From positions 62,001 through 126,000 of the forward strand of contig JAACPJ010000003.1 of the NCBI GenBank assembly GCA_009995455.1: a DNA stretch of 64,000 nt. The letters run 5' to 3'. The DNA comes from a bacterium (GTDB taxonomy: Bacteria > Patescibacteriota > Gracilibacteria > UBA4473). Below, piece by piece: positions 51,917-59,777 of the stretch (position 1 is its first letter; each line of letters starts with the position of its first letter). The position numbers were made by a program, and so were the translations under genes. Under the pieces are notes generated by a model. It worked only from the letters and a program-made list of their open reading frames with translations, did no database searches and was not told where the DNA came from.

Positions 51917-54169
51917 TTACAACTGTCTTCTTAAATTTTCTAGCTGTTTTTTATTAATCACTTTTAGCAAATCTTCATCACGGGCTTCACGAATACCGCT
52001 GATGGTTTCAAAGGTTTGCATAAGCTTTTTTTTGGTCGTTCCACCAATACCGCTTACATCATCTAAAATAGATTTGGTTTGTGATTTGGTGCGCAGCGAA
52101 CGATTAAAGCTAATAGCGAAACGATGCGCTTCATCACGAAGTCTTTGTAATAGTTTAAGGGCTGAGCTATCAAAACTGAGTTCAATCGGCGCAGAGCTGC
52201 CGGGACGAAAAATCTGTTCTTCACGTTTAGCTAAACTGATTACCTGAGTTTTGGGGTTAAAGCCTTCAATTTCAATGTCGGCAAAGATTTTCATCACACT
52301 ACTGAGTTGCCCTTTACCTCCATCGATTACGACTAAATCGGGCAGTACCCATTTTTCTTTTTTTACCTGTAACTTTTTTCCCATCGGATTGGTGTGTTCA
52401 GGTCGACCATCGCCTTTCCAAAAATTTTTTTCGTAGCCATTTTTTTCGTAAAATTTAACCGCTCTTTCATGGGCGTTTAATACCACCGATTTGAATTCGT
52501 TTTCCAGCGCGTAACGCTCAATTAGCTGTAAGGCCGTTGTGCCATGACCACTTTTTTGATGGCTTTTATCAAAGCCAAATACACGCATAGTTAATCGTGT
52601 TTTACTGCTATGATCTAATCGTACGACCCCAATAATTTCCTGTTCTAGCGTAAAGACCATTGGATGGTTTTTAGCCTTTTTTTCATCTTTATGCTCGCGA
52701 TCATATTCAAAGTCTTCCCCGAAGTGTGGTCTGAAAATCTCGGTTTCCCGAATAGTGTGATAGCTTTCCCAATCAGCTTCTGATTCAACGGCTCTCATAA
52801 CGAGCTTGCTTTTGAAATCTGGGTTGGCTTGAGTCCGCACAAATCTTCGTCTTAAAACTTCTTCCATACTGGCAAAATCATCGATTTTGTCTTTTTCTAA
52901 GGTCTTAACTTTAAAGCGTCGATACTCAGAATTTTTTGGTTTCCCGTTTTCAAAAACCACCATGCTAGCCACCGTATGCGTGCCTGATAAATGAGAAATA
53001 TCAAAACACTCAATTCGTTCTGGTGGCTCGGGTAAATTAAGAGCTTCGGCTAACTCGGGTAAGGCTTTGCTGAAGTTTTCGGCTTGGCTTAAAGCCGCGA
53101 CTTTTGCTTTTTCAGCTTGGTTTTTGGCATTAATGGCCGCTAAGGCGAGTACCTTTTTTTTGTCACCAATTTGCGGCACAATCAATTCCACTTTTAAGCC
53201 GCCAAAGAAGGTTTGGGTTAAAAATTTCTCCATTGCTTCTCTGTCACTTAGTTCTGCCGGAATCATGATTTCACGAGGAAAGTCGGTGACTTTTTCATAA
53301 AACTGGGCCAAGAACTGGCGAATCACATCACTGTCTTCATTGAGCTCTTCGCCTCTGAATTTAACTTGGTTTAAATCTCTAAAACGTCCTTGTCTAAAGG
53401 CCATTCTTACTAAATAGATATCTTTGCCGTCGCGATGAAAATTTACAAAATCTCGATCAATCATGTCCGCAAATTCCACCGTTTGCTTTTGGGTAGAGCG
53501 TTCAATTGATTCAAGCGTATCACGGAGTTTAGCGGCGGCTTCAAATTTTTTTTCTGAAGCAAACAGCATCATTTTATCGCGAATCTCTTTCTTAATCTCG
53601 GCCGTATTGCCCTTTAAAAACCGCTTCATACGATCAATGTTGTGACGGTAGTCCTCTAAGCTGACTTGGTGACCAGTCAGTTGATTGATATAATAATCTT
53701 GCCCTGGTTTAACCATTTTAACGCCAAAGAATTTTTGGCAGAATTTAATGGTATCCCGAAAATCTCGAGCCGAAGTTTTTGGTCCAATATAGGTGCTGCC
53801 GTCTTTTACCACACGGCGAACCATTTCCAACTTGGGTTCTTCTTCATTAGTTACGCGCAGGTATAAAAAATTTTTATCATCTCGCATTAGAATATTAAAA
53901 CGCGGCCGGTATTCTTTAATCAGATTATTTTCCAGAATCAGCGCTTCAATTTCGGTGCCAACACTGCGAGTCTCAATCTTGGCAATTTTGGTTACCATTA
54001 ATTGCGTTTTGGGCGACTGATTTGTTTTTTGAAAATAAGAACTCACTCGTTTGCGCAGATGTTTGGCTTTGCCCACGTAAAGTAACTTTCCTTCATCATC
54101 CCAATATAAATAACAACCGGCATCGGTTGGAATTTCTTGAGGCTTAAAGGTGAATTTTTTTTCGGTCAT
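51917..54169 (-). CDS. uvrC: UvrABC excinuclease subunit C with inserted GNAT acetyltransferase domain
   Basis: 750 aa versus ~600 typical. N-terminal GIY-YIG nuclease 'GCYLYWDDEGKLLYVGKAKHL' and 'EALILENNLIKEYRPRFNI' (catalytic Glu). A UVR motif at ~200-235 is followed by the RNase H-like half with 'IECFDISHLSGTHTVASMV' and 'DLVVIDGGKGQL' and the late 'DEAHRFAISFNR'. The (HhH)2 domain is at the end ('DDVSGIGGTTKKKL'). Between 'DFASMEEVLRRRF' and 'WVLPDLVVID' lies ~150 aa (~453-603) with GNAT features: acetyl-CoA loop 'QKSGHGTTALQLIERYA' and 'LNAHERAVKFYEKNGYE'. The region where E. coli UvrC has its four Fe-S cluster cysteines reads 'FFGVKMVKPGQDYYINQLTG', with none of them evident. Confidence 0.95.
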   Translation of the reverse strand: MTEKKFTFKPQEIPTDAGCYLYWDDEGKLLYVGKAKHLRKRVSSYFQKTNQSPKTQLMVTKIAKIETRSVGTEIEALILENNLIKEYRPRFNILMRDDKNFLYLRVTNEEEPKLEMVRRVVKDGSTYIGPKTSARDFRDTIKFCQKFFGVKMVKPGQDYYINQLTGHQVSLEDYRHNIDRMKRFLKGNTAEIKKEIRDKMMLFASEKKFEAAAKLRDTLESIERSTQKQTVEFADMIDRDFVNFHRDGKDIYLVRMAFRQGRFRDLNQVKFRGEELNEDSDVIRQFLAQFYEKVTDFPREIMIPAELSDREAMEKFLTQTFFGGLKVELIVPQIGDKKKVLALAAINAKNQAEKAKVAALSQAENFSKALPELAEALNLPEPPERIECFDISHLSGTHTVASMVVFENGKPKNSEYRRFKVKTLEKDKIDDFASMEEVLRRRFVRTQANPDFKSKLVMRAVESEADWESYHTIRETEIFRPHFGEDFEYDREHKDEKKAKNHPMVFTLEQEIIGVVRLDHSSKTRLTMRVFGFDKSHQKSGHGTTALQLIERYALENEFKSVVLNAHERAVKFYEKNGYEKNFWKGDGRPEHTNPMGKKLQVKKEKWVLPDLVVIDGGKGQLSSVMKIFADIEIEGFNPKTQVISLAKREEQIFRPGSSAPIELSFDSSALKLLQRLRDEAHRFAISFNRSLRTKSQTKSILDDVSGIGGTTKKKLMQTFETISGIREARDEDLLKVINKKQLENLRRQL

Positions 54170-54283
54170 GGATCACCGATATTTTAAATTTTTTTAGCGT
54201 CTTGTGAATTCGGTTACCAAAAGAAGTTTTTAACTTCCTTCTCGTGTTTTACTTTTGAAGGAAAACTTTTAAGCTGACCGTCG

Positions 54284-54649
54284 ATGTCTAAAGAAAAAGA
54301 ACCCGCTAAAGAAAGAGCTAAAAACGCGCCTAATGTGAAGTCGTTTAAAATGGTGAAGCCGGCGAAACCGACTCAAGCGGAGATGGATGCGGCGGCTATT
54401 ATGGCGGCTTTTAAAGAGTTACAGGTGAATGAGTTTGTGAAATACATGCGTTCACCCTGGCGCATTATGTGGCATAATTTTTTGGCGGGTGTTTTTCGTG
54501 GCCTGGGTCTTATTGTTGGATTAACGGTGGTTTTTGCTATTCTGATCTGGCTTCTGGCTGGGTTAGTAGACTTTCCTTTAATTGGACAGTACTTTGAAGA
54601 ACTAAAAAATTTATTAGAGCAATTTGCTGAAATTGAATCCCCACGATAA
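54284..54649 (+). CDS. DUF5665 family membrane protein
   Basis: 121 aa. A basic, Lys/Pro-rich N-terminus (~1-35) precedes 'NEFVKYMRSPWRIMWHNFLAGVFRGLG' and one long TM helix ('LIVGLTVVFAILIWLLAGLV'), ending 'DFPLIGQYFEELKNLL'. That pattern is DUF5665, a small family often found in CPR and Firmicutes. Function unknown. Coupled to yggT by a TAATG overlap. Confidence 0.8.
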   Translation: MSKEKEPAKERAKNAPNVKSFKMVKPAKPTQAEMDAAAIMAAFKELQVNEFVKYMRSPWRIMWHNFLAGVFRGLGLIVGLTVVFAILIWLLAGLVDFPLIGQYFEELKNLLEQFAEIESPR

Positions 54650-54945
54650 TGGATAACGAAATCGTACAACAACTGGCTTTCTTTGCGCTTAACTTTGCGC
54701 TGATATTATCGACGTTACTTTTCTACGCTATTTTTGGTTGGGTAATTGCGAATTGGTTGATTATGTTTGGAATTTTAAGCCCGATGAATCGAGCTTTTCA
54801 GTTTTTAACGCAACTGGTAATGCCGCTTTTAAAACCCTTTCGTTGGGCTCGTATTGGCATGATTGATTTGTCGCCTATCGTCGCCATTTTGGCACTTGAT
54901 TTAGCGATGACGGTCATGCGAAATGTAGTCACACAGTTTATTTAG
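54649..54945 (+). CDS. YggT family membrane protein
   Basis: 98 aa with two or three TM segments. 'FYAIFGWVIANWLIMFGIL', 'PMNRAFQFLTQLVMPLLKPFRW' and 'DLSPIVAILALDL' are the YggT signatures (the repeated 'P.l.p.R' and 'iDlSP' motifs). YggT proteins are linked to cell division and osmotic homeostasis. Start is inside the DUF5665 stop codon; stop overlaps the convergent 138-aa gene by 4 nt. Confidence 0.85.
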   Translation: MDNEIVQQLAFFALNFALILSTLLFYAIFGWVIANWLIMFGILSPMNRAFQFLTQLVMPLLKPFRWARIGMIDLSPIVAILALDLAMTVMRNVVTQFI

Positions 54946-55358
54946 TTTGGATAAACCAGGGTCAGTCGAGGTTCTAAAACGTATTTTGAAAAATTTTTTC
55001 TATTTTTTCTCATACTTAAAATCGGCCCCTTATCTTGCCAGCGTTGAAACTCGGCGCAAAAATCATCTCCAGGGAAAATAAATCCATTATTAAGATCTAT
55101 TACTTGCCCTGAACGAGCGCCTACGACTTCTACAAGATCCGCTACTAAAGGCGGTAGTGCGGGAAATGCCCCCAATCTATTATTATTGATTACTTCTAAT
55201 TGCCGATCGGAAAGTACGCTTTTGATTCTGGCACCAATTTGGAAATTACCAAAATTGTAATCACCAGATTTTAATCCAAGCGCTGCTTGCATTGTAATCG
55301 CGCCCGTTTTATCTAGCGATTCAAAAATTATTTGTTCCCGTTCTGAAAAAGGTCTCAT
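54942..55358 (-). CDS. Hypothetical protein (138 aa)
   Basis: No signal peptide or TM helix. The first ~60 residues ('FSEREQIIFESLDKTG...') are helical and somewhat resemble a winged-helix start. 'IDLNNGFIFPGDDFCAEFQRW' and the basic 'MRKNRKNFSKY' follow. Starts inside the stop codon of the 90-aa gene (TAATG), so the pair is translationally coupled. Not recognised. Confidence 0.6.
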   Translation of the reverse strand: MRPFSEREQIIFESLDKTGAITMQAALGLKSGDYNFGNFQIGARIKSVLSDRQLEVINNNRLGAFPALPPLVADLVEVVGARSGQVIDLNNGFIFPGDDFCAEFQRWQDKGPILSMRKNRKNFSKYVLEPRLTLVYPN

Positions 55359-55630
55359 TACTTCTGAATAACTCTTAAGGCCTGCCCTCTATAATTTATT
55401 GAAGAGGCATTAATCAGCAGATTAGCTTTTTGTACTGGCGGGGTAATGTAATAGGTTTCACCCACAAATTCTCCATCATCACCTACAAGAGTTAAGCACT
55501 GGTAGTCAGAACCTGACGACTGAAAAGCTGTAATTGGATACGGAATTGAATTAACGGCTAAAATGTTTGGTCCATAGTCTGGTCCTCCACCAAAGCCAAC
55601 TTCAGAATCACTAAGGTTATCTAAGGGCAT
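55358..55630 (-). CDS. Hypothetical protein (90 aa)
   Basis: Short, Gly/Tyr-containing protein: 'SEVGFGGGPDYGPN', then beta-type 'YQCLTLVGDDGEFVGETYYI', and a C-terminal 'ANLLINASSINYRGQALRVI'. No signal peptide. First gene of a two-gene minus-strand unit; TTGACT upstream may be a -35. No family recognised. Confidence 0.58.
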   Translation of the reverse strand: MPLDNLSDSEVGFGGGPDYGPNILAVNSIPYPITAFQSSGSDYQCLTLVGDDGEFVGETYYITPPVQKANLLINASSINYRGQALRVIQK

Positions 55631-55679
55631 AGAATAATTATTATTTAATTTAAGATAAAATGTTAATAAAATTAGTCAA

Positions 55680-56228
55680 CTACTTCTTTCGAGTTGGTCC
55701 ATCTAGTTCTGGTACGTCTAACACAGGAATTTTTTTATCTGATTTCACTTCCGTTTTTAAAACGCTTGAATCAACGGTGATTTTGTCGGCTTTAATTTTT
55801 ATAATACGGTGCTGTGGGATTCGGTGCTTTCCAAATCCAAACCAGTTTTTTTCTACTTCTAGGGCTAGCAGACGAGGTGAAATAGTATCAAAAGTAAAAT
55901 CGCTTACAGTACCTAAATATTTTTTATGGGCCTGATCATAAACTCGTGCTTTTAAAATTGGGCACTCTTTTTCAAATGTTTTGCGTAGACGGGGTAAGTC
56001 TTCGGGGGTACTTAAATCGTTACTGTCGTTGATCGTAATTTGTTGGCTGTCCCAACTAATAATATCTTTAGGTAGCAACAATTTTTGCCCTTCTAACGAC
56101 TTTACCCAAAACGCTTCAAACACGCCTGTATCAGGGTTAACTACCATATCTAGTAGCAACCCCGTAGGCAAATCATCATTCTTACTTTGAATAATAGTTT
56201 TATAACTTTGTTTAAACGTCGTTAGCAT
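55680..56228 (-). CDS. Tandem PRC-barrel domain protein
   Basis: 182 aa with two PRC-barrel-like halves: ~20-65 'GLLLDMVVNPDTGVFEAFWV' to 'LLLPKDIISWD', and ~95-150 'KARVYDQAHKKYLGTVSDFTFD' to 'HRIPQHRIIKI'. PRC barrels bind partner proteins or RNA in RimM, photosystem and division contexts. Such stand-alone tandem forms are common in CPR genomes. Role unknown. Confidence 0.75.
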   Translation of the reverse strand: MLTTFKQSYKTIIQSKNDDLPTGLLLDMVVNPDTGVFEAFWVKSLEGQKLLLPKDIISWDSQQITINDSNDLSTPEDLPRLRKTFEKECPILKARVYDQAHKKYLGTVSDFTFDTISPRLLALEVEKNWFGFGKHRIPQHRIIKIKADKITVDSSVLKTEVKSDKKIPVLDVPELDGPTRKK

Positions 56229-56235
56229 GGTTTGC

Positions 56236-56263
56236 AGATTAATCTAGACGTTCAAGAGTGCAA
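56236..56263 (-). promoter_or_regulatory. Leaderless promoter of the PRC-barrel gene
   Basis: Minus strand: TTGCAC, 16 nt, TAATCT, then 7 nt to ATG 56228. Confidence 0.5.
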
Positions 56264-56279
56264 AAGAAACGCTCTTAAT

Positions 56280-58781
56280 TTAGTAGACCTTGGCGGTGTC
56301 GGTGTTTTGGTAAAAGTAGTCTAGAATTTCTGTGTAATTTTTTCCTTGTTCTGCGAGTACACGAGCGGTGTTACCCGACAACCCTACCCCATGCCCTTTT
56401 GGCTCTAAGCCCTCGTCATATGGTAATTTACGGCCAACAGTCCATGGGTATTGGCTCACCCAGATAGAAGAACTTTCACCCCCACTTTGAGTGAAGTAAG
56501 GACCAATAGCCGGTTCACCGTTATACGTAAGAACTCGTCCCTTTGTTTGAGCAATTAAATCCTTTTGTTCATGATGGTAAATTTCCCAGTCGTAACCCAA
56601 GTAGAATTGCGAAGTAGCGGGTGAGTCTTCTAAGTCGAAGTTTCTCGTTTTAAATTTTCTTTTATCACCGGAGTAAACCAATACGTAACTTCGAGCTAAA
56701 ACGTGTATCGCGTGTTTTTTCTGTTCTGGTTCGGTGGAAGGCTCTTCGGCCAGTCCCCAAAGGTATTGTTCTAAAGGTAATTGATTGACTAAGTAAAACT
56801 TTTTACCAGCTGACCAATGGGCATTAATTTGCTGTCTAAAGCGATTATAGGCAACAGAACCTAAGCCTCGATCATAGTTCTTAACCTGTATCACTCCATT
56901 AGTTTTGAATTGTGGATTCTCAACGGTTAATCGTCCATCGGTGCCAACAATATCAAAAGCGTTTACTTCGTCTTTTGGTAAAAGTCTTACGTCCTCGTCT
57001 TTATCGTACTGAGCGACCATTTTGCCGTTTGACCAAACTTCAAGCGTATCACTTGCCGAGAAGATTGCGTAGTTTCCATCAAAATAGCTCAGCTTGATTT
57101 TTACTTGTGGTCCAAATTCTAAAGCACTGGCTTCTTTGAATTTTTGATCGGCTATTTTGGTAACTGGATTTGGTTTGTTTGCCGCGCTGCTGGTAATGGC
57201 TTGGGTTCTGGTTTCAACTCTGCTTAGAGCCTCTTTATGACCTGAAATTTGAATCGGGAAGGTAAACTGAGGCAAGTCAGTTTCAACTTTCTCATCCATC
57301 AGTGCTTTTATATTTGGAATGAGCTGTAATTGGTAGTTACCATTTGGAGTCGTTTCAACTAACACTCTCGCTTTAAATATGCCGGTATCATTTGGTTCAA
57401 TTTCTTGAATGGCAATAAAGCTGGTGATTTTTAGGCCCTGAGGAATGTTTGAAACACTCAGTTTTTCGCCTCGTTTCCAGGTAACTTTACTTTGGTTTTT
57501 AACTTTGATTTCAAGTGTTGTGGTTTCCCCACGTTTTAAAAGTTCTGTTTGCAGAAGTGAGCTCAGCACAATTGGGCTTACACTCACGGCATCTGTGGTG
57601 GTGACACGTCTTTGAATTCGCGGAGCGCTACGGCTTTTACTAAGAAAGTCTAAACCACTTTTGGCGTCTGTCGTTTTAAAGCTCGTGGCCAAAGCTTTGG
57701 CTTTTTTTCTAATTTCTGGCAGCAATACGCTTAGATTTTTCCCAGGACAGGCGGTTCCATAACCCTGACGAGCGACATCGTTGTGTCCACTTACGTTATA
57801 AGAATTTGTGCCTAGCCAGAAGCTGCGCGCGGCTGGATCAACATTAAATCGATTCGCGTGATCGGCGAGTACTAGGGTTAAAACTTTAAGCTGATTTGGG
57901 GTTGGTTCTTCGTACTGAAAATTTCCCATTAATGAAATCCCAATTGAACCCAAATTATGCAGTGCCGTGTGAGCGCCAACCATGCCAGCCCCACCGGCTC
58001 GTCCTTCGTAAATATTTCCTTGTTTATCAATTACGTAATGATAACCAATATCACCCCAACCACGCGTAACAGTATGGTAGTAATAAATGGCTCTCATTAA
58101 CTCCATTGGGTCGCGGGTTTCGTCAGTGACTTCACCCGTATGATGCACGATGAATTTTCTGGTGGTTTGATTTTCCTCTAACGGCCAACGTAACCGATTC
58201 CCTTGGGCATCAAATTGTTCGACAATTTTAGGTCTTAAAGTTTTAGAAAGACCAACGGCCTCCGGGACTGAAGTTCTAAAGCCTCGTTCCGGGTTCCAAA
58301 TTCTCAAGCTTTCATCGGCGCCCCATTGTTCACGAGTAATGTATTCTGGCTTTAAAGAAGTATGTGCTAAGCCCGTTTCAGGATTGTCATAACTGTCATC
58401 ATCAAAGGCGTCGAAACGAGCGGTTAGATTTTCGCCTTCACGTTTTGTGTTAAAGAAATGTGCGACAACCTCGATATTTTCAGGGTTTGAAAGACTCAAA
58501 CTGGTTTGTAGCTTTCCAAAGGTTAGAAGCTCTAGCAGATCCGCTTCAGTGCCTCCTTCAGCGCCTTCGGCTTGATACCAAGGATACGTGTTTTCATTCA
58601 CATGGTAGTCGATTTTTGGTAAAGGGGTTCCGTCGGGCGTCATTAAAGTTACCGCGTTCCATTCGAACGGCGTCTTAATGGTAATGTTTCCGGCGGGCAA
58701 GGTTAAAGCTTCAGCGTGAAAATATTGATCACTCCCTTGATTAAACATCGCTGTAACACCGAGAATTAGTTCTTTCCACAT
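56280..58781 (-). CDS. PGRP-type amidase fused to a SpoIID-like domain
   Basis: 833 aa. An N-terminal ~100 aa beta domain is followed by an Amidase_2/PGRP domain (~115-330): 'ITREQWGAD', zinc His in 'KFIVHHTGEV', 'GWGDIGYHYVIDKQGNIYEGR', 'SGHNDV' and 'CPGKNL'. A middle region has an Ig-like segment 'LKRGETTTLEIKVKNQSKVTW'. The C-terminal ~200 aa is SpoIID-like ('LPLEQYLWGLAEEPS', 'QSGGESSSIW', 'GHGVGLSGN'). Both ends are peptidoglycan-active families (amide hydrolysis and lytic transglycosylase). There is no clear signal peptide at the chosen start. An internal ATG ('MFNQGSD') is an alternative. Confidence 0.88.
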   Translation of the reverse strand: MWKELILGVTAMFNQGSDQYFHAEALTLPAGNITIKTPFEWNAVTLMTPDGTPLPKIDYHVNENTYPWYQAEGAEGGTEADLLELLTFGKLQTSLSLSNPENIEVVAHFFNTKREGENLTARFDAFDDDSYDNPETGLAHTSLKPEYITREQWGADESLRIWNPERGFRTSVPEAVGLSKTLRPKIVEQFDAQGNRLRWPLEENQTTRKFIVHHTGEVTDETRDPMELMRAIYYYHTVTRGWGDIGYHYVIDKQGNIYEGRAGGAGMVGAHTALHNLGSIGISLMGNFQYEEPTPNQLKVLTLVLADHANRFNVDPAARSFWLGTNSYNVSGHNDVARQGYGTACPGKNLSVLLPEIRKKAKALATSFKTTDAKSGLDFLSKSRSAPRIQRRVTTTDAVSVSPIVLSSLLQTELLKRGETTTLEIKVKNQSKVTWKRGEKLSVSNIPQGLKITSFIAIQEIEPNDTGIFKARVLVETTPNGNYQLQLIPNIKALMDEKVETDLPQFTFPIQISGHKEALSRVETRTQAITSSAANKPNPVTKIADQKFKEASALEFGPQVKIKLSYFDGNYAIFSASDTLEVWSNGKMVAQYDKDEDVRLLPKDEVNAFDIVGTDGRLTVENPQFKTNGVIQVKNYDRGLGSVAYNRFRQQINAHWSAGKKFYLVNQLPLEQYLWGLAEEPSTEPEQKKHAIHVLARSYVLVYSGDKRKFKTRNFDLEDSPATSQFYLGYDWEIYHHEQKDLIAQTKGRVLTYNGEPAIGPYFTQSGGESSSIWVSQYPWTVGRKLPYDEGLEPKGHGVGLSGNTARVLAEQGKNYTEILDYFYQNTDTAKVY

Positions 58782-58956
58782 GGTGTTATAGGTTTAATAA
58801 ATTGTTTTTTTTGATTTCGGTGTGTTTGGTTTTCGAGTTCATGTCTATCTTTATTTAGGGTAATGAATGATGTTTGTTGGTCAATTTTTTTGTTCATTGA
58901 CTTTGGCACATCTGTAATCAAACGAGGGGTAGTATTTTTTTGTGACCGATTGTTGA

Positions 58957-58985
58957 TTGACAAAAACAAGCTAACATCTTAATAA
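58957..58985 (+). promoter_or_regulatory. Leaderless promoter of the 241-aa membrane protein gene
   Basis: Consensus TTGACA, 17 nt, TAATAA, then 7 nt to ATG 58993. The cleanest example of the leaderless pattern in the window. Confidence 0.7.
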
Positions 58986-58992
58986 TCAACTC

Positions 58993-59718
58993 ATGAAAAG
59001 CACTCAAACAGCGGAGGCTGATTTACAGCAAACACTGCAAGCCTTTATGCAGTCGATGCCAAGTTCCCCAACCCAAACGCATTCTAAAAAAGTGAAGCTT
59101 ACTACACATCACCCGCAAACGGGTCAGGCTATGACGGTGGAAATGGAGCAAACCACTCAAGCGGTGGTGATGGCGCATGAAGTAATGAACATAGCCAATG
59201 CTTCGCAGAGACAAGTATCAGTGCCACCTCAGTCGGCTTTAGTACAAGCTTTTCCTGGAGCGAGCATTATTGAAAAAATTATTGCTGGCCATATTTCGTA
59301 TATCATTATTCCTGTCTGCGGTATTATTATTGCTTGGAGTTATAATCAAATGAGTGGGGGACATGCCTTGCTTGGCACGGCAATTTTCTTTTTTAGTGTC
59401 AGTATTATTCTTGAATTAGGGGCGAAGCTTATGCATTTCCCCGAGATCGATAAAAAGTTAGACGAAAAGCTGCAAGGCCAAAAAGTCAGACTTAAATCAA
59501 AAGCTTGGTTAAAGGAAGGTTTCCTATTCTTGCTCGAAAATCTAAAAGCGAGTCATATTAAGCTGGCGTTCCAATGGACGGGTATAGCTTTAGCGTTCTT
59601 GGGTTGTTTGTTGATGATAAGTTTCTTTTTGCATCAAACCAGTAGCATTGTGGGCGGATCGGTTAATTCGAATCCCTATAGTGTGAGTCAAAGTGGTTCT
59701 CCTTTTACGGTTCGATAA
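58993..59718 (+). CDS. Membrane protein of unknown function (241 aa)
   Basis: The N-terminal ~90 residues are Gln/Thr/His-rich and soluble. Two TM helices follow ('ISYIIIPVCGIIIAWSYN', 'LLGTAIFFFSVSIILELGA'), then a basic loop with 'KKLDEKLQGQKVRLKSKAW', a third TM ('WTGIALAFLGCLLMISFFL') and a Ser-rich tail. No family recognised. Divergent from the amidase-SpoIID gene. Confidence 0.65.
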   Translation: MKSTQTAEADLQQTLQAFMQSMPSSPTQTHSKKVKLTTHHPQTGQAMTVEMEQTTQAVVMAHEVMNIANASQRQVSVPPQSALVQAFPGASIIEKIIAGHISYIIIPVCGIIIAWSYNQMSGGHALLGTAIFFFSVSIILELGAKLMHFPEIDKKLDEKLQGQKVRLKSKAWLKEGFLFLLENLKASHIKLAFQWTGIALAFLGCLLMISFFLHQTSSIVGGSVNSNPYSVSQSGSPFTVR

Positions 59719-59721
59719 TTA

Positions 59722-59754
59722 AAAAACCCAAATCAGAAAATGATTTGGGTTTTT
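59722..59754 (+). terminator. Bidirectional rho-independent terminator
   Basis: AAAAACCCAAATCA-GAAAA-TGATTTGGGTTTTT, a 14-bp stem with A and T ends between convergent genes. Confidence 0.9.
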
Positions 59755-59777
59755 ATCCATTTTGTAACGGCTGACTT

